A DNA stretch of 37,604 bases, from NCBI RefSeq assembly GCF_902769175.1, contig NZ_CACXNW010000040.1:1-37604 (forward strand). The letters run 5' to 3'. Below, one piece after another: positions 26,684-35,394 of this stretch (its first letter is position 1; every line of letters starts with the position of its first letter). This stretch comes from an uncultured Methanobrevibacter sp. Lineage in GTDB: Archaea > Methanobacteriota > Methanobacteria > Methanobacteriales > Methanobacteriaceae. Under the pieces are notes generated by a model. That model saw only the letters and a program-made list of their open reading frames with translations, was not told the DNA's origin and made no database searches. The position numbers and the translations under genes were made by a program.

Positions 26684-27778
26684 ATGAGCGAACATAAAAT
26701 AGCTTTAGTTGGAACACCATGTGAAATTATGGCTGCATCCAAACTGCAATATTACACAGATAGCCCTATTGATGTTAAATTGGGCTTATTCTGTATGGAG
26801 AATTTTTCATACAAGTACTTTGTAAATCTCTTAAAGGAATATGATTTGACAATGGATGATATTGAAAAATTCAGAATAGAGAAAGGATTCGTATTTTTAC
26901 TCTTGAAAACCAAGGAAACTGTAAAGATACCTCTCTCAGTAGCTAAAAGGATAATCAGGAAAAACTGTAATATTTGTGTTGAGCTGACATCTGAGACCTC
27001 TGACATTTCAATCGGTTCAATTGGATCAGATGATGGATGGTCAACACTGATAGTAAGAACTGAAAAAGGTGAGGAAATAGTTAATGGAGCAATTGAACAA
27101 AGATTCATAGAAGCTAAAGCGCTTACAGATTCACAATTTGAATTGTTGAATAGAATTGCAGAATCCAAAACAAGAAAAAATATTGAAACTATAGAACGAA
27201 GGGAATTTTTGGCAAGGCCTGTATTATACCAAAGGCAAAAATCAGATGATTCAATAAGCAATGAAGTTTCAGAAGCTTCATTCCTGGATTTAAGGTCAAA
27301 TGTCATTGATGTTGGAGCATGCGTTCTCTGTGGAGCCTGTGAATATGCATGTCCTGACAATCTGATAACAATTGATGATACAAAGCCAAGAAGGAAAGGG
27401 GAATGTCCAGAAGATTGTCATGCATGCTTTGCAGTCTGTCCAAGGACATTCATACCTGAAGCTTTGAGAAATGACAATTCAAAGCCAATAGGAAACTTTA
27501 AGAAGGTATTGACAGTCAAGTCATTAAAGCATACTCAAGGTCAAGACGGTTCAATTGTCACAACAATATTAGATTATTTGTTGGATAATGAGATTGTAAC
27601 AGATGCACTTATTGTTGATAAGGAAGATCATTTGGCTTGGAAACCTTATGCAAAGTTAACAAATGCCATTGATGAGGTTGTAAAGTCTGGAGGAACTAAA
27701 TATTCTGTCTGTCCAGTTTTCAAGCCATTAAATGACTTGAAAGACGAGGTTCAAAACATTAATGAGGGGGCAAACTAA
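26684..27778 (+). CDS. FrhB-like F420-hydrogenase beta family protein with permuted domains
   Basis: Probable electron-input subunit of the archaeal glutamate synthase (F420 or ferredoxin to flavin). Residues 1-185 match the C-terminal two-thirds of FrhB: IALVGTPCEIMAA, LGLFCMENFSY, NCNICVELTSETSDISIGS, DDGWSTLIVRT. Residues 208-260 form a ferredoxin-like unit (CVLCGACEYACP, then CPEDCHACFAVCP). Residues 273-364 match the N-terminal third of FrhB: HTQGQDGSIVTTIL, AWKPYAK, GGTKYSVCP. So the order is C-domain, Fe-S, N-domain instead of the usual Fe-S, N, C. The ATG follows AGGAG by 8 bases; the stop overlaps the next start. The gene is open throughout. Confidence 0.85.
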   Translation: MSEHKIALVGTPCEIMAASKLQYYTDSPIDVKLGLFCMENFSYKYFVNLLKEYDLTMDDIEKFRIEKGFVFLLLKTKETVKIPLSVAKRIIRKNCNICVELTSETSDISIGSIGSDDGWSTLIVRTEKGEEIVNGAIEQRFIEAKALTDSQFELLNRIAESKTRKNIETIERREFLARPVLYQRQKSDDSISNEVSEASFLDLRSNVIDVGACVLCGACEYACPDNLITIDDTKPRRKGECPEDCHACFAVCPRTFIPEALRNDNSKPIGNFKKVLTVKSLKHTQGQDGSIVTTILDYLLDNEIVTDALIVDKEDHLAWKPYAKLTNAIDEVVKSGGTKYSVCPVFKPLNDLKDEVQNINEGAN

Positions 27779-29259
27779 TGTCATTCACTGTAGAAAGAAA
27801 ATTGGAAATATGCAAGCAGAGCAATGATAGGCCTGGCTGTTGCTGGTATTTATGTGACAATCCACACAAATCCTCATGTAAAAACTGTTACAGCTGCTAT
27901 TCAAACTGTCCTCATGGTGTCTATGAGGTAATCAATGATGAGCCTCTTCCAATACATCAGGAAAATTGTGTAGGGTGCAAGATCTGTGAAGAGATGTGTC
28001 CAACACATGCTATATATGTCAGACCTCTTGTCGATGAGGGAAGAGGAGTATGGTCAAATTCAACAATGGTTGAAATCAAACGTAAAAGCCAAACAGGAGC
28101 ATATAAGGTTAGAGGATGTGGACTTACAAGAAGAATCCCAACATTCGATGACTTAAGCATATTGCCTGCACAGGTTTCAAGGCCGCCAATAGATTCATAT
28201 AGGGAAACATGCAAGACTTCTGTAGTTCTTGGAGACAGGTTTGCCGAAAATCCAATAGAAATAGACACTCCTATTATGATTGGAGCAATGTCTTTTGGTG
28301 CATTAAGCAAGGAAGCAAAAATCGCATTGGCTATTGGAAGCAGCAAAGTCGGCTCAATAAGCAATACTGGTGAAGGTGGAATGCTTCCTGAAGAAAGGCA
28401 TTATGCAGACAAGCTGATTGCTCAGTATGCATCAGGCCGTTTTGGAGTTTCAGCAAGCTATTTGAATAATGCAGAAGCTGTTGAGATTAAGATAGGTCAA
28501 GGTGCTAAATCAGGTATGGGAGGACATTTGCTTTCCCATAAGGTAACTGCAGAAGTTGCTAGAGTCAGAAATATTCCTGAAGGAACCTCAGCATTAAGTC
28601 CTGCAAGACATATGGATATTGTTGGACCTGAGGATTTAGGAATGAAAATCAACCAATTAAGGGAAATCACTGACTGGAAAATACCTATCATTGTAAAATT
28701 TGCATCTGGTAGAGTGGAGCAGGATGTGAAGATTGCTGCAAAGGCAGGTGCAGACATAATTGTTGTTGATGGTATGCAGGGAGGAACTGGAGCTGGACCG
28801 GAAGTGGTTACAGAACATGCAGGTATCCCTACAATAGAGGCAATCGTAAAGGTTGACGATGCTCTTAAGGATATAAATCTAAGAAGTGAAGTGAGCCTTG
28901 TAGCTGCTGGAGGAATAAGGTCTGGAGCTGATGTGGCAAAAGCTATTGCTTTAGGTGCAGATGCTGTATATATCGCTACCTCTGCATTGATTTCAATAGG
29001 ATGTAAGGTTTGCCAATCATGTTCTGAAGGAATTTGTCCTAAAGGAATTGCAACACAGGATAGGGTTCTTAGAAGAAGATTGGATCCTATAAGAAAAGGT
29101 CAGCAAGTAGCAAACTACATAGAGGCAATGACACAGGAAGTAACTTCTTTGACTCAACAGGCTGGAAATACAGATATAGAAAATCTTGAACGCCAAGACC
29201 TTGTTGCATTGACTATGGAAGCTTCACAATTAACAGGAGTTCCAATGGTGAGAGATTAA
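27778..29259 (+). CDS. Glutamate synthase large-domain protein (GltB2/GlxD type, FMN and Fe-S)
   Basis: Forms glutamate from 2-oxoglutarate and ammonia using reduced FMN. The 493-residue product has an N-terminal two-cluster ferredoxin domain (CKNCYSCYSNCP, about residues 35-46; CVGCKICEEMCP, about residues 62-73). The FMN-binding synthase barrel follows: GAMSFGALSKEAKIALAIG, SNTGEGGM, KFASGRVEQDVKIAAKAGAD, GMQGGTGAGP, AAGGIRSGADVAKAIALGAD. The cluster motif CKVCQSCSEGICPKGI comes near residue 411. The ATG overlaps the stop of the preceding gene. It is intact, unlike gltB3 two genes upstream. Its last codons were copied downstream several times (see the repeat at 29236). Confidence 0.93.
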   Translation: MSFTVERKLEICKQSNDRPGCCWYLCDNPHKSSCKNCYSCYSNCPHGVYEVINDEPLPIHQENCVGCKICEEMCPTHAIYVRPLVDEGRGVWSNSTMVEIKRKSQTGAYKVRGCGLTRRIPTFDDLSILPAQVSRPPIDSYRETCKTSVVLGDRFAENPIEIDTPIMIGAMSFGALSKEAKIALAIGSSKVGSISNTGEGGMLPEERHYADKLIAQYASGRFGVSASYLNNAEAVEIKIGQGAKSGMGGHLLSHKVTAEVARVRNIPEGTSALSPARHMDIVGPEDLGMKINQLREITDWKIPIIVKFASGRVEQDVKIAAKAGADIIVVDGMQGGTGAGPEVVTEHAGIPTIEAIVKVDDALKDINLRSEVSLVAAGGIRSGADVAKAIALGADAVYIATSALISIGCKVCQSCSEGICPKGIATQDRVLRRRLDPIRKGQQVANYIEAMTQEVTSLTQQAGNTDIENLERQDLVALTMEASQLTGVPMVRD

Positions 29260-29400
29260 GATTTTACAGGAGTTCCAATGGTGAAAAATCAAGTATTTAA
29301 TAGGGAGTTCTAATGGTGAAAAATTAATAATTATGGGAGTTCTGAGTGATAAAAATTAAATATTTGATAGGGAGTTCCAATGGTGAAAAATTAAGAATTA
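29236..29400 (+). repeat. Tandem copies of the gltB2 3' end, five units
   Basis: GGAGTTCCAATGGTGA and the following bases, which encode G-V-P-M-V-(R/K)-(D/N)-stop at the end of the gene, recur downstream. GGAGTT starts at 29236 (inside the gene), 29269, 29304, 29336 and 29371, spaced 32-35 bases. Copies 3 and 5 each read ATG-GTG-AAA-AAT-TAA after a GGAG, a four-codon open frame with a ribosome binding site. They fill the whole 158-base gap before the PPDK-like gene. Confidence 0.9.
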
Positions 29401-29417
29401 GATTAGGAGATATTATT

Positions 29418-32059
29418 ATGGCCGCATTTGAAAGAATAAAATCAGGGATTCCAGGGCTTGATGAAGCTTTAGACAATATCCGTTTAGGAGATAATGTAGT
29501 ATGGAATGTTACAAACTTAAATGAATTCTCTTACTTTGTGGATCCTTATGTCAAACAGGCAAAAGAGGATAATAGAAACCTTATTTACATTAGGTTTGCT
29601 AACCATCCTCCATTGATAGACATGACTGAAGAAGATTTTAGATTGCTTGAAATTGAACAGAACAATCCTGAAACTGAGTTCAGCATGATAGAGTGTGATG
29701 GAATCAAAATATATCTGGTTAATCCATATAATCAATTTGAGACATTTACATTAGAGGTTCACAGAATCATAGAAAAGGAAGGATTTGATGCATTCTATGT
29801 ATTTGACTGCTTAAGTGACCTTCAGGCTGTCTGGTCAACTGATTTGATGATGGGAAATTTCTTTAAGGTAACCTGTCCATTCCTATTCCAATTGGATACT
29901 GTAGCTTATTTCCCAATCATTAGGGGAAGGCATTCCTTTGATGCCATCGCTAAGATTCGTGAAACCACACAGCTATTCCTGAATGTACACTCAAATTCTC
30001 CAGAAGAGGTTTATGTTTCTCCACTTAAGGTATGGAACAGATATTCCCAGACCATGTTTTTAGGACATAAGTTTAATCCAAGAACAGGTTTTGTCAAGGT
30101 TTTGCAGGATGGTCGGAAGTGAGCAAATACTATTAGACCATCAATGATTCTGACAAGCATCAAAGCGGACAAATCTTGGACAGTTGGGAAAGATACATGC
30201 TTCAAGTTAGAATGAAGTACGCAGAAGGCCAGAACATCGATGATGAGTGTGATAAGATCTGTGAGCTGATGATGACTAAGGATGAGAAGATGCTTTCCAA
30301 GATAAAGGAATACTTTACTTTTGAGGATTATATCACAATCTATGACCGTCGTGTAGGAAGCGGATCAGTAGGTGGAAAGTCCTGCGGTATGCTCTTGGCA
30401 AGAAAGATAATCGAAAAGGAGCGTCCCGACATCTACAATAATCTTGAGCCTGATGATTCATTTTACATAGGTTCAGACCTTTTTTACACATACATTGTTT
30501 CAAATGACCTCTGGGACCTTCGGGTAAAGCAAAGAACCCCTGAAGGTTATTATAAATATGGAAAAGAGTTGGAGGAAGCCCTTAAAAAGGGTACTTTCTC
30601 TGAGGAAATCAAGAAAGGATTCATACAGATACTGGATTATTTCGGACAAAACCCTATTATTGTAAGGTCAAGCAGTTTCCTTGAAGACGGTTAGGGAAAT
30701 GCATTTGCAGGAAAATATGAATCTGTATTCTGTGTAAACAGAGGAAGCCTTGAAGAGCGTTTAGCTGCTTTTGAAGAGGCAGTTAAAGTGGTTTATGTAA
30801 GTACCATGAATATTTCCGCTTTGGAATATAGGAAAATCAATGATTTAGATGATACTGATGAGCAGATGGCTCTTTTGGTTCAAAGGGTTTCAGGTTCATA
30901 TTATGGAGACTATTTCTTCCCGACAGCTGCAGGTGTAGGGTTCTCATACAGCCCATATTCTCCACTTCCAGATATGGATAACAGCAAAGGTATGCTCCGT
31001 CTTGTAATGGGCCTTGGTACAAAGGCTGTTGACAGGACTAAAAAGGATTATCCAAGAATAATCAATCTTGACAGGCCTGAAGTGACTATGGTAAAGGACA
31101 TTAGGGAAAAGCACAGGTATTCCCAACATTATCTGGATGTTATCGATTTAAAGGATATCAGCTTGCATGACATTCCTGTAGAAGATGGTCTAGAGGTTAT
31201 TCCAAGATATGCAAAAAAGGTTCTTGTTGAACATGACCGTGAAGCAGAGAGAATGTTCCGTGACAGAGGCCAGCGCAGAGAAATCGTATTTGTCAATTGT
31301 GAGGGAATTGTAAAGAACCATGATTTCATTGATGAGATGAAGGAGATTCTAGACACATTGGAAACAGCATATGATTATCCTCTTGACATTGAATATACAG
31401 TTAACTTTGGAGAAGACAATTCATTTAACGTAAACTTGCTCCAATGCCGCCCACTTCAGGTATCAATAAACAATGAAGCTATTGAAATGCCTAAGGATAA
31501 GGATGTTTTCTTCCATATCAAGGAATCTTCCATGGGAATGTCACGAAAGACCAAGATAGATGCAATCTGTTATGTGGATCCTCATAAGTATTATGAATAT
31601 CCTTATGCTCAAAAAAGCTCAATTTCCAGAGTAATAAATGATGTAAATGCCTATTGCAAGGAAAATGGCAAGACAGCTATTCTAATAGTTCCAGGCAGAA
31701 TAGGCACATCATCTCCTGAATTGGGAATTCCAGTTGTCTTTGCTGACATTAGCTATTTCTCAGCTATTTTGGAAGAATCATATAGTGAAGTTGGATATAT
31801 GCCTGAATTATCCTTTGGAAGTCATATGTTCCAGGATTTGGTAGAAGCAGAGATATACTATGGTGCATTGTTTGAAAATGAGAAAAAGATAGAATTCAAC
31901 AAGGATATGCTCTTTGATTATCCAAATATCCTAAAGGATATCAATCCTAATCTAAGTGAGGAGATTTATGATATGATACAGGTCATAGACTTTGGTGAAG
32001 ACAATGCAGAATTCTATCATGACATGAATAAGGATGAAACATTGTGCGTTTTCAAATAA
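29418..32059 (+). pseudogene. PEP/pyruvate-binding (PPDK_N) protein with KaiC/GvpD-like N-terminus; one frameshift, two stops
   Basis: Reads as one protein of about 880 residues. The N-terminal 230 residues resemble KaiC/GvpD (FERIKSGIPGLDEAL), but the P-loop is absent: NVTNLNEFS stands in its place. The second part is a PPDK_N nucleotide-binding fold: GSGSVGGKSCGMLLARKI, PIIVRSSSFLEDG, GNAFAGKYESVFC, ALLVQRVSGSYYGDYFFPTA. The last 180 residues (LGIPVVFADISYFSAILEES, FGSHMFQDLVEAEIYYGAL) follow; no phosphohistidine or PEP-utilising C-domain is seen, so full PEP synthase activity is unlikely. The ATG at 29418 follows GGAGA. Lesions: one base missing near 30116; TAG at 30134 within SKYY-stop-TINDS; and TAG at 30692 where related proteins have an aromatic residue. 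Confidence 0.8.
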
Positions 32060-32215
32060 TTCATTAAAAAATCAGATTCATTTGGAAAAAACATACATTG
32101 TACTTGGGCAGGTGGGTGGGACATATGCCTTTTTTATTTGAATTAACTCTTTTTTGCACACTAAAAAAGATTTATCAAATAAAACTAAACATAGGACAAA
32201 TTTGGATGTGATTAG

Positions 32216-32260
32216 TGACCCTATCTGAATTTTTAGAGTTTATTTTTTCAGTTAGGGTTA
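32216..32260 (+). terminator. Hairpin downstream of the PPDK-like gene
   Basis: TGACCCTATCTGAA (32216-32229) pairs with TTCAGTTAGGGTTA (32247-32260) with two mismatches, and T-tracts follow. The gap 32060-32546 has no gene. Confidence 0.45.
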
Positions 32261-32440
32261 TTATTCACATTTTTTTTAATTATTTTTTTAAAAATAGATT
32301 TTTTAATTGCTCTTTTATTAATTATTTAAATAAATTTATCTATAATTATTTTATTTATTCTTTTATTATTTTTTAAAAATAGATTTTTTAAGAATTATTT
32401 TAATTCATTCTTTAATTTTTTTAGATTTTATTGGATATTA

Positions 32441-32551
32441 ATCCTTTTGATGAATATATGGCTATTTTGATATAAAAAAAGTTTAGGGATTATATCAATC
32501 CTTTTGATGATTATATAGCTATTTTGATATAAAAAAAGTTTAGGGATTATA
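32441..32551 (+). repeat. 57-bp tandem repeat, two copies, reaching into the next gene
   Basis: ATCCTTTTGATGA(A/T)TATAT(G/A)GC, ATTTTGATATAAAAAAAGTT and TAGGGATTATAT occur at 32441 and 32498 with two or three differences. The second copy ends over the stop codon of the minus-strand gene at 32547. Confidence 0.9.
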
Positions 32552-33104
32552 TTTTTTCGTATGAATCCCCTTCTACTTTATAAACTGGTTTTAAAATCTT
32601 AAATGTTTGAATTACATCAACAAAGGATTTTACAGCAACTTGATCCCTATTGTTTTTAGTGTATAATTCAAGTGAATATAGGTTGTTGTCCTTTAGGATA
32701 GCATATTGTTCTACTTCTAATCCTTCTTTTGTAAGATAGATAACATCCCAAATTCCATAATTGTCAAAGTTTTCCATTCCTGATTGCTGAATTTCACATT
32801 CATTTGATTTCAAGTCTGTTTCTACAATTTCCTTTAACTCTTCAACTGTATCTGCTAAACAAGGCTGTGTTGATATTTTCACAATTGCATTGTTGGTCTT
32901 ATTCAATAATAGAAGGTGGGTAAATTCATCCTCTTCCTCACTTTTCATCTCTTGCCATAAGAATGGATATTCCAAGTAGAAGTATCCGTTGTTATATCCT
33001 TTTTTCATTTGTTTTAATGTCTCTTCTGCACTAAGTGTTTTAGGCTCTCCATTCTCATCGTTGCCTAATTCCAATACGAATTTATCTTTATTTTCTTTTA
33101 CCAT
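32547..33104 (-). CDS. Hypothetical cytoplasmic protein
   Basis: 185 residues, acidic, with no signal peptide or membrane segment. I do not recognise the family. An alternating hydrophobic pattern (YNNGYFYLEYPFLWQEM, AIVKISTQPC, GIWDVIYLTKEGLEVEQYAI, NLYSLELYTKNN) suggests a beta-rich fold, as in small PsbP- or DcrB-like proteins, but this is only a resemblance. The ATG at 33104 has GTGAT upstream. It points left and its end overlaps a 57-bp repeat. Open throughout, with normal codon use. Confidence 0.7.
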   Translation of the reverse strand: MVKENKDKFVLELGNDENGEPKTLSAEETLKQMKKGYNNGYFYLEYPFLWQEMKSEEEDEFTHLLLLNKTNNAIVKISTQPCLADTVEELKEIVETDLKSNECEIQQSGMENFDNYGIWDVIYLTKEGLEVEQYAILKDNNLYSLELYTKNNRDQVAVKSFVDVIQTFKILKPVYKVEGDSYEKI

Positions 33105-33460
33105 TCAAATCACAATCATTATTTTTTTTAATTATTATAATATACTCTTTTCAAATCTATTATGGTTTTAATTATTATAAATGATTTTTTTTAAAATAAT
33201 TATTATAATATGATTTATTTCAAATATAATAATTTTTTTTATTATTATATCTGATTTTTTCAATTATAATTAATTTAAATTATTATAATATGATATTTTC
33301 AAATATAATTATTGTTTTAATATTTATTATATTTATTTAATTTGAGGATATGTTTTATGAACTGAAGAAAGGTCTGATTTTTTTTAAGATAAGTTTATAT
33401 GTATTTAAAATGTTATATTGTATTAGTAAGATTATTTTTTAAAGCTTAGGTTTTGATAAT
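33105..33460 (+). other. Divergent gap with TTATTATAATATGAT repeats
   Basis: Units like ATTATTATAATATGATTTTTT, separated by TCAAATATAAT, recur four or five times between 33115 and 33325. The array separates divergent genes. No gene is visible. A possible TATA element for the SHOCT gene is TTATATGTA near 33396. Confidence 0.6.
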
Positions 33461-33976
33461 ATGGGAAGATTAGGTTTTTTATTTAATCCTGAAGGAAACA
33501 TGCCTTCAGGGGAGATTAAATCCAGGGATATTGAATTTGATTTCTTAGGCCTTTTGATAGAAACCGTTGACGGCAGGGAAAACACACTCAATGGAGCTAT
33601 TAAGTTAGAGGAAGATTCCATTTATATTGAAAAGAGAAGCAGATTAAACGGAAAGGTAAAGGATGCTTTCAAAATAAGCTATGATGACTTAAAGACAGAT
33701 CTTATAGACAGAATAGCAGATAATAGGATCAAATTCGATTTAGCAGAAAAAGGGCTTCTATTGAAGACATTGGATGATGACATGCTGAATAGTTTTGAAA
33801 GCAGATTTAAGAACAAATTGACTACCAGTTCCTTTGAAGTGAAGGAAGAGCCTCAAGCAAAGCAAGTCGTTCTTGACATTCCTGCCGAAATCAGAAAGTA
33901 TCATGATTTGTTCAAGGATGGAATAATAACTGAAGAAGAGTTTGAAAACAAAAAGAAAGAGCTTTTAAACAGTTAA
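33461..33976 (+). CDS. SHOCT-domain protein
   Basis: 171 residues. The last 27 residues (IRKYHDLFKDGIITEEEFEN, then KKKELLN) are a clear SHOCT domain, a short two-helix C-terminal motif often found after PH-like or lipoprotein domains. The N-terminal 120 residues have a beta-rich pattern (EFDFLGLLIETVDGRENTLN, then GAIKLEEDSIYIEKR; AFKISYDD) and may be PH-like. No membrane segment is present. The function is unknown. The ribosome binding site is weak. Intact. Confidence 0.75.
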   Translation: MGRLGFLFNPEGNMPSGEIKSRDIEFDFLGLLIETVDGRENTLNGAIKLEEDSIYIEKRSRLNGKVKDAFKISYDDLKTDLIDRIADNRIKFDLAEKGLLLKTLDDDMLNSFESRFKNKLTTSSFEVKEEPQAKQVVLDIPAEIRKYHDLFKDGIITEEEFENKKKELLNS

Positions 33977-33990
33977 ATTAGTCTAACAAT

Positions 33991-34095
33991 CTAACTTTAA
34001 ACGTTAATTTTCATTTTTTTATCCAACAATCCTAACTTTAAAAGTTAATTTTCATTTTTTTATCCAACATCTAACTTTTAAAAGTTAATTCTTTA
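33991..34095 (+). repeat. 40-bp tandem repeat with AACTTTTAAAAGTT palindromes, three copies
   Basis: CTAACTTTAAA(C/A)GTTAATTTTC and a T-run with ATCCAACA occur at 33991, 34032 and 34071. The third copy holds the perfect 14-bp palindrome AACTTTTAAAAGTT; the others are one or two bases shorter. They could form serial terminator hairpins after the SHOCT gene. Confidence 0.85.
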
Positions 34096-34134
34096 TCATA
34101 TTATAATTTTTAGTATAAGCTGGAAGGTGTGAAT

Positions 34135-34994
34135 ATGGAAATCAAGTCTATCCCAGAAATCATTAAGGAAATGGATACTCTCTCTAAAGAGGAGAAATAC
34201 GACGAGGCATATGAATTTGCCAAGGAAAACATCAATTTGAATAAGGAATATATAGAAGGAGAATACGTATTCAAGAATCTTCTTGAAGAGCTTTTATTCC
34301 AAGTGACAATAAACGGAGAAATCAAAAGGAAATATCCTCTCATATTAGACTATTCCACCTTATATTCCAATTATGGAAATGTCCTATTGCATTTCAATCA
34401 ATATGATGATGCCTTAAAGTCTTTCAAATTAGCCAATAGCTATAACCCTGTCAATCTCAAATCCATTTTTGGCTTATGTGAGATTTACAGGAAAAACAAT
34501 GATTGGGACGAATATTATTCCTTAACAATTCAATCATTCAAATATGCATATACAGTTAATGATCTTGCCAAATCATTAGAAACCTGTCCCTTTATTATCT
34601 TAATGAGTATAAGGAGTCTCATGATGCTGAGAATATTAAGTTGGCCATTTACCTGAATGAATTATCCAAATTCTACAATGACGATTCCATTGAATCCAAC
34701 ATGTTTTTAGAGTATTTGAATGCTCTATCTGTAGATGAAGACACTATAAATGAATATTCCAGCAAAAGCATTGATGATATCAAGAATTATCTTAAATCAA
34801 AAGGTTTGCCTTATTCTCCAAGCGTTGAAGTGATAACCATATGCAAAAACCTTGGATTTCAATTGGATGAAAGCAAGAAAGTGGTTCCAGCTTTGTTCTA
34901 TTTCAACATAGCATATGATTTAACTAATGATCCTGCAATCAAGGATGTCATTGATGATTTGAACACTAAAGTGGAAAGAAAGTTAAATGAATGA
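34135..34994 (+). pseudogene. TPR-like protein with one frameshift
   Basis: Reads as one protein of about 286 residues. The middle has tetratricopeptide-like helices (YSNYGNVLLHFNQYDDALKS, then FKLANSYNPVNLKSIFGLCE), with similar spacing in YYLNEYKESHDAENIKLAIY. The family cannot be named. The ATG at 34135 has GGTG 5 bases before. One base is missing near 34576-34582: the first frame runs on to 34656, but the natural text shifts to R-N-L-S-L-Y-Y-L-N-E and runs to TGA at 34992-34994. A perfect hairpin overlaps the stop. Confidence 0.7.
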
Positions 34995-35012
34995 TTATTT
35001 GAATAATCATTC
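34989..35012 (+). terminator. Perfect 11-bp hairpin with T-tract
   Basis: GAATGATTATT (34989-34999) pairs with AATAATCATTC (35002-35012), followed by CCTTTTTATTTT. It overlaps the TPR-like gene's stop. The rest of the gap to the tRNA is A+T-rich without a gene. Confidence 0.65.
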
Positions 35013-35269
35013 CCTTTTTATTTTATAGAATCTTTAATGAAATTAATTTTTTTTAACCCATCATTTATTTTTTTGATATTGAATAATCATGGATTTTGGT
35101 TCTAATATATATAATTTACTATAATTTTATAAAAAATCTTTAAATATTATTAAGTATAATATTAACTTGTGGATTGAATTATGGTTTTAGGTCTATTTTT
35201 TTAAAAATCATAGTCTGATAATCCAAACATTTATATAGTATTAATTACTTACATTTTTATATCAGTGAA

Positions 35270-35278
35270 TTATATATT
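35270..35278 (+). promoter_or_regulatory. TATA element of the tRNA-Ser gene
   Basis: TTATATATT lies 32-40 bases before the tRNA 5' end, the usual distance for an archaeal tRNA promoter with a short leader. A second candidate, TTTATATA, lies at 35230-35237. Confidence 0.55.
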
Positions 35279-35309
35279 GAACAATTTTGTTTGATATATT
35301 AACTAGAGT

Positions 35310-35394
35310 GCCGAGATAGTCTAGCCTGGTAAGGCGCGGGACTGGAAATCCCGTGAGGGTTCACCTCGCCTGGGTTCAAATCCCAGTCTCGGCG
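35310..35394 (+). tRNA. tRNA-Ser (anticodon GGA)
   Basis: 85 bases. The acceptor stem GCCGAGA (35310-35316) pairs with TCTCGGC (35387-35393), with G as discriminator and no encoded CCA. The anticodon stem CGGGA/TCCCG (35337-35341 and 35349-35353) encloses loop CTGGAAA with anticodon GGA at 35344-35346. A long variable arm (GAGGG...CCTC), typical of serine tRNA, follows, and the T-arm is CTGGG-TTCAAAT-CCCAG. It reads UCC and UCU. It stands upstream of rps13, a position I recall for other Methanobacteriales. Confidence 0.97.

Noticed and set aside
30134..30694. Reading the TAG codons in the PPDK-like gene as pyrrolysine.
   Set aside because: Methanobrevibacter-type methanogens are not known to use pyrrolysine, there is no PYLIS-like structure that I can see, and a frameshift and other stops also affect nearby genes.
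35310..35394. tRNA-Ser as an integration site of the second block.
   Set aside because: I find no copy of the tRNA 3' end on the other side of the block and no integrase; the tRNA next to rps13 looks like the old gene order.
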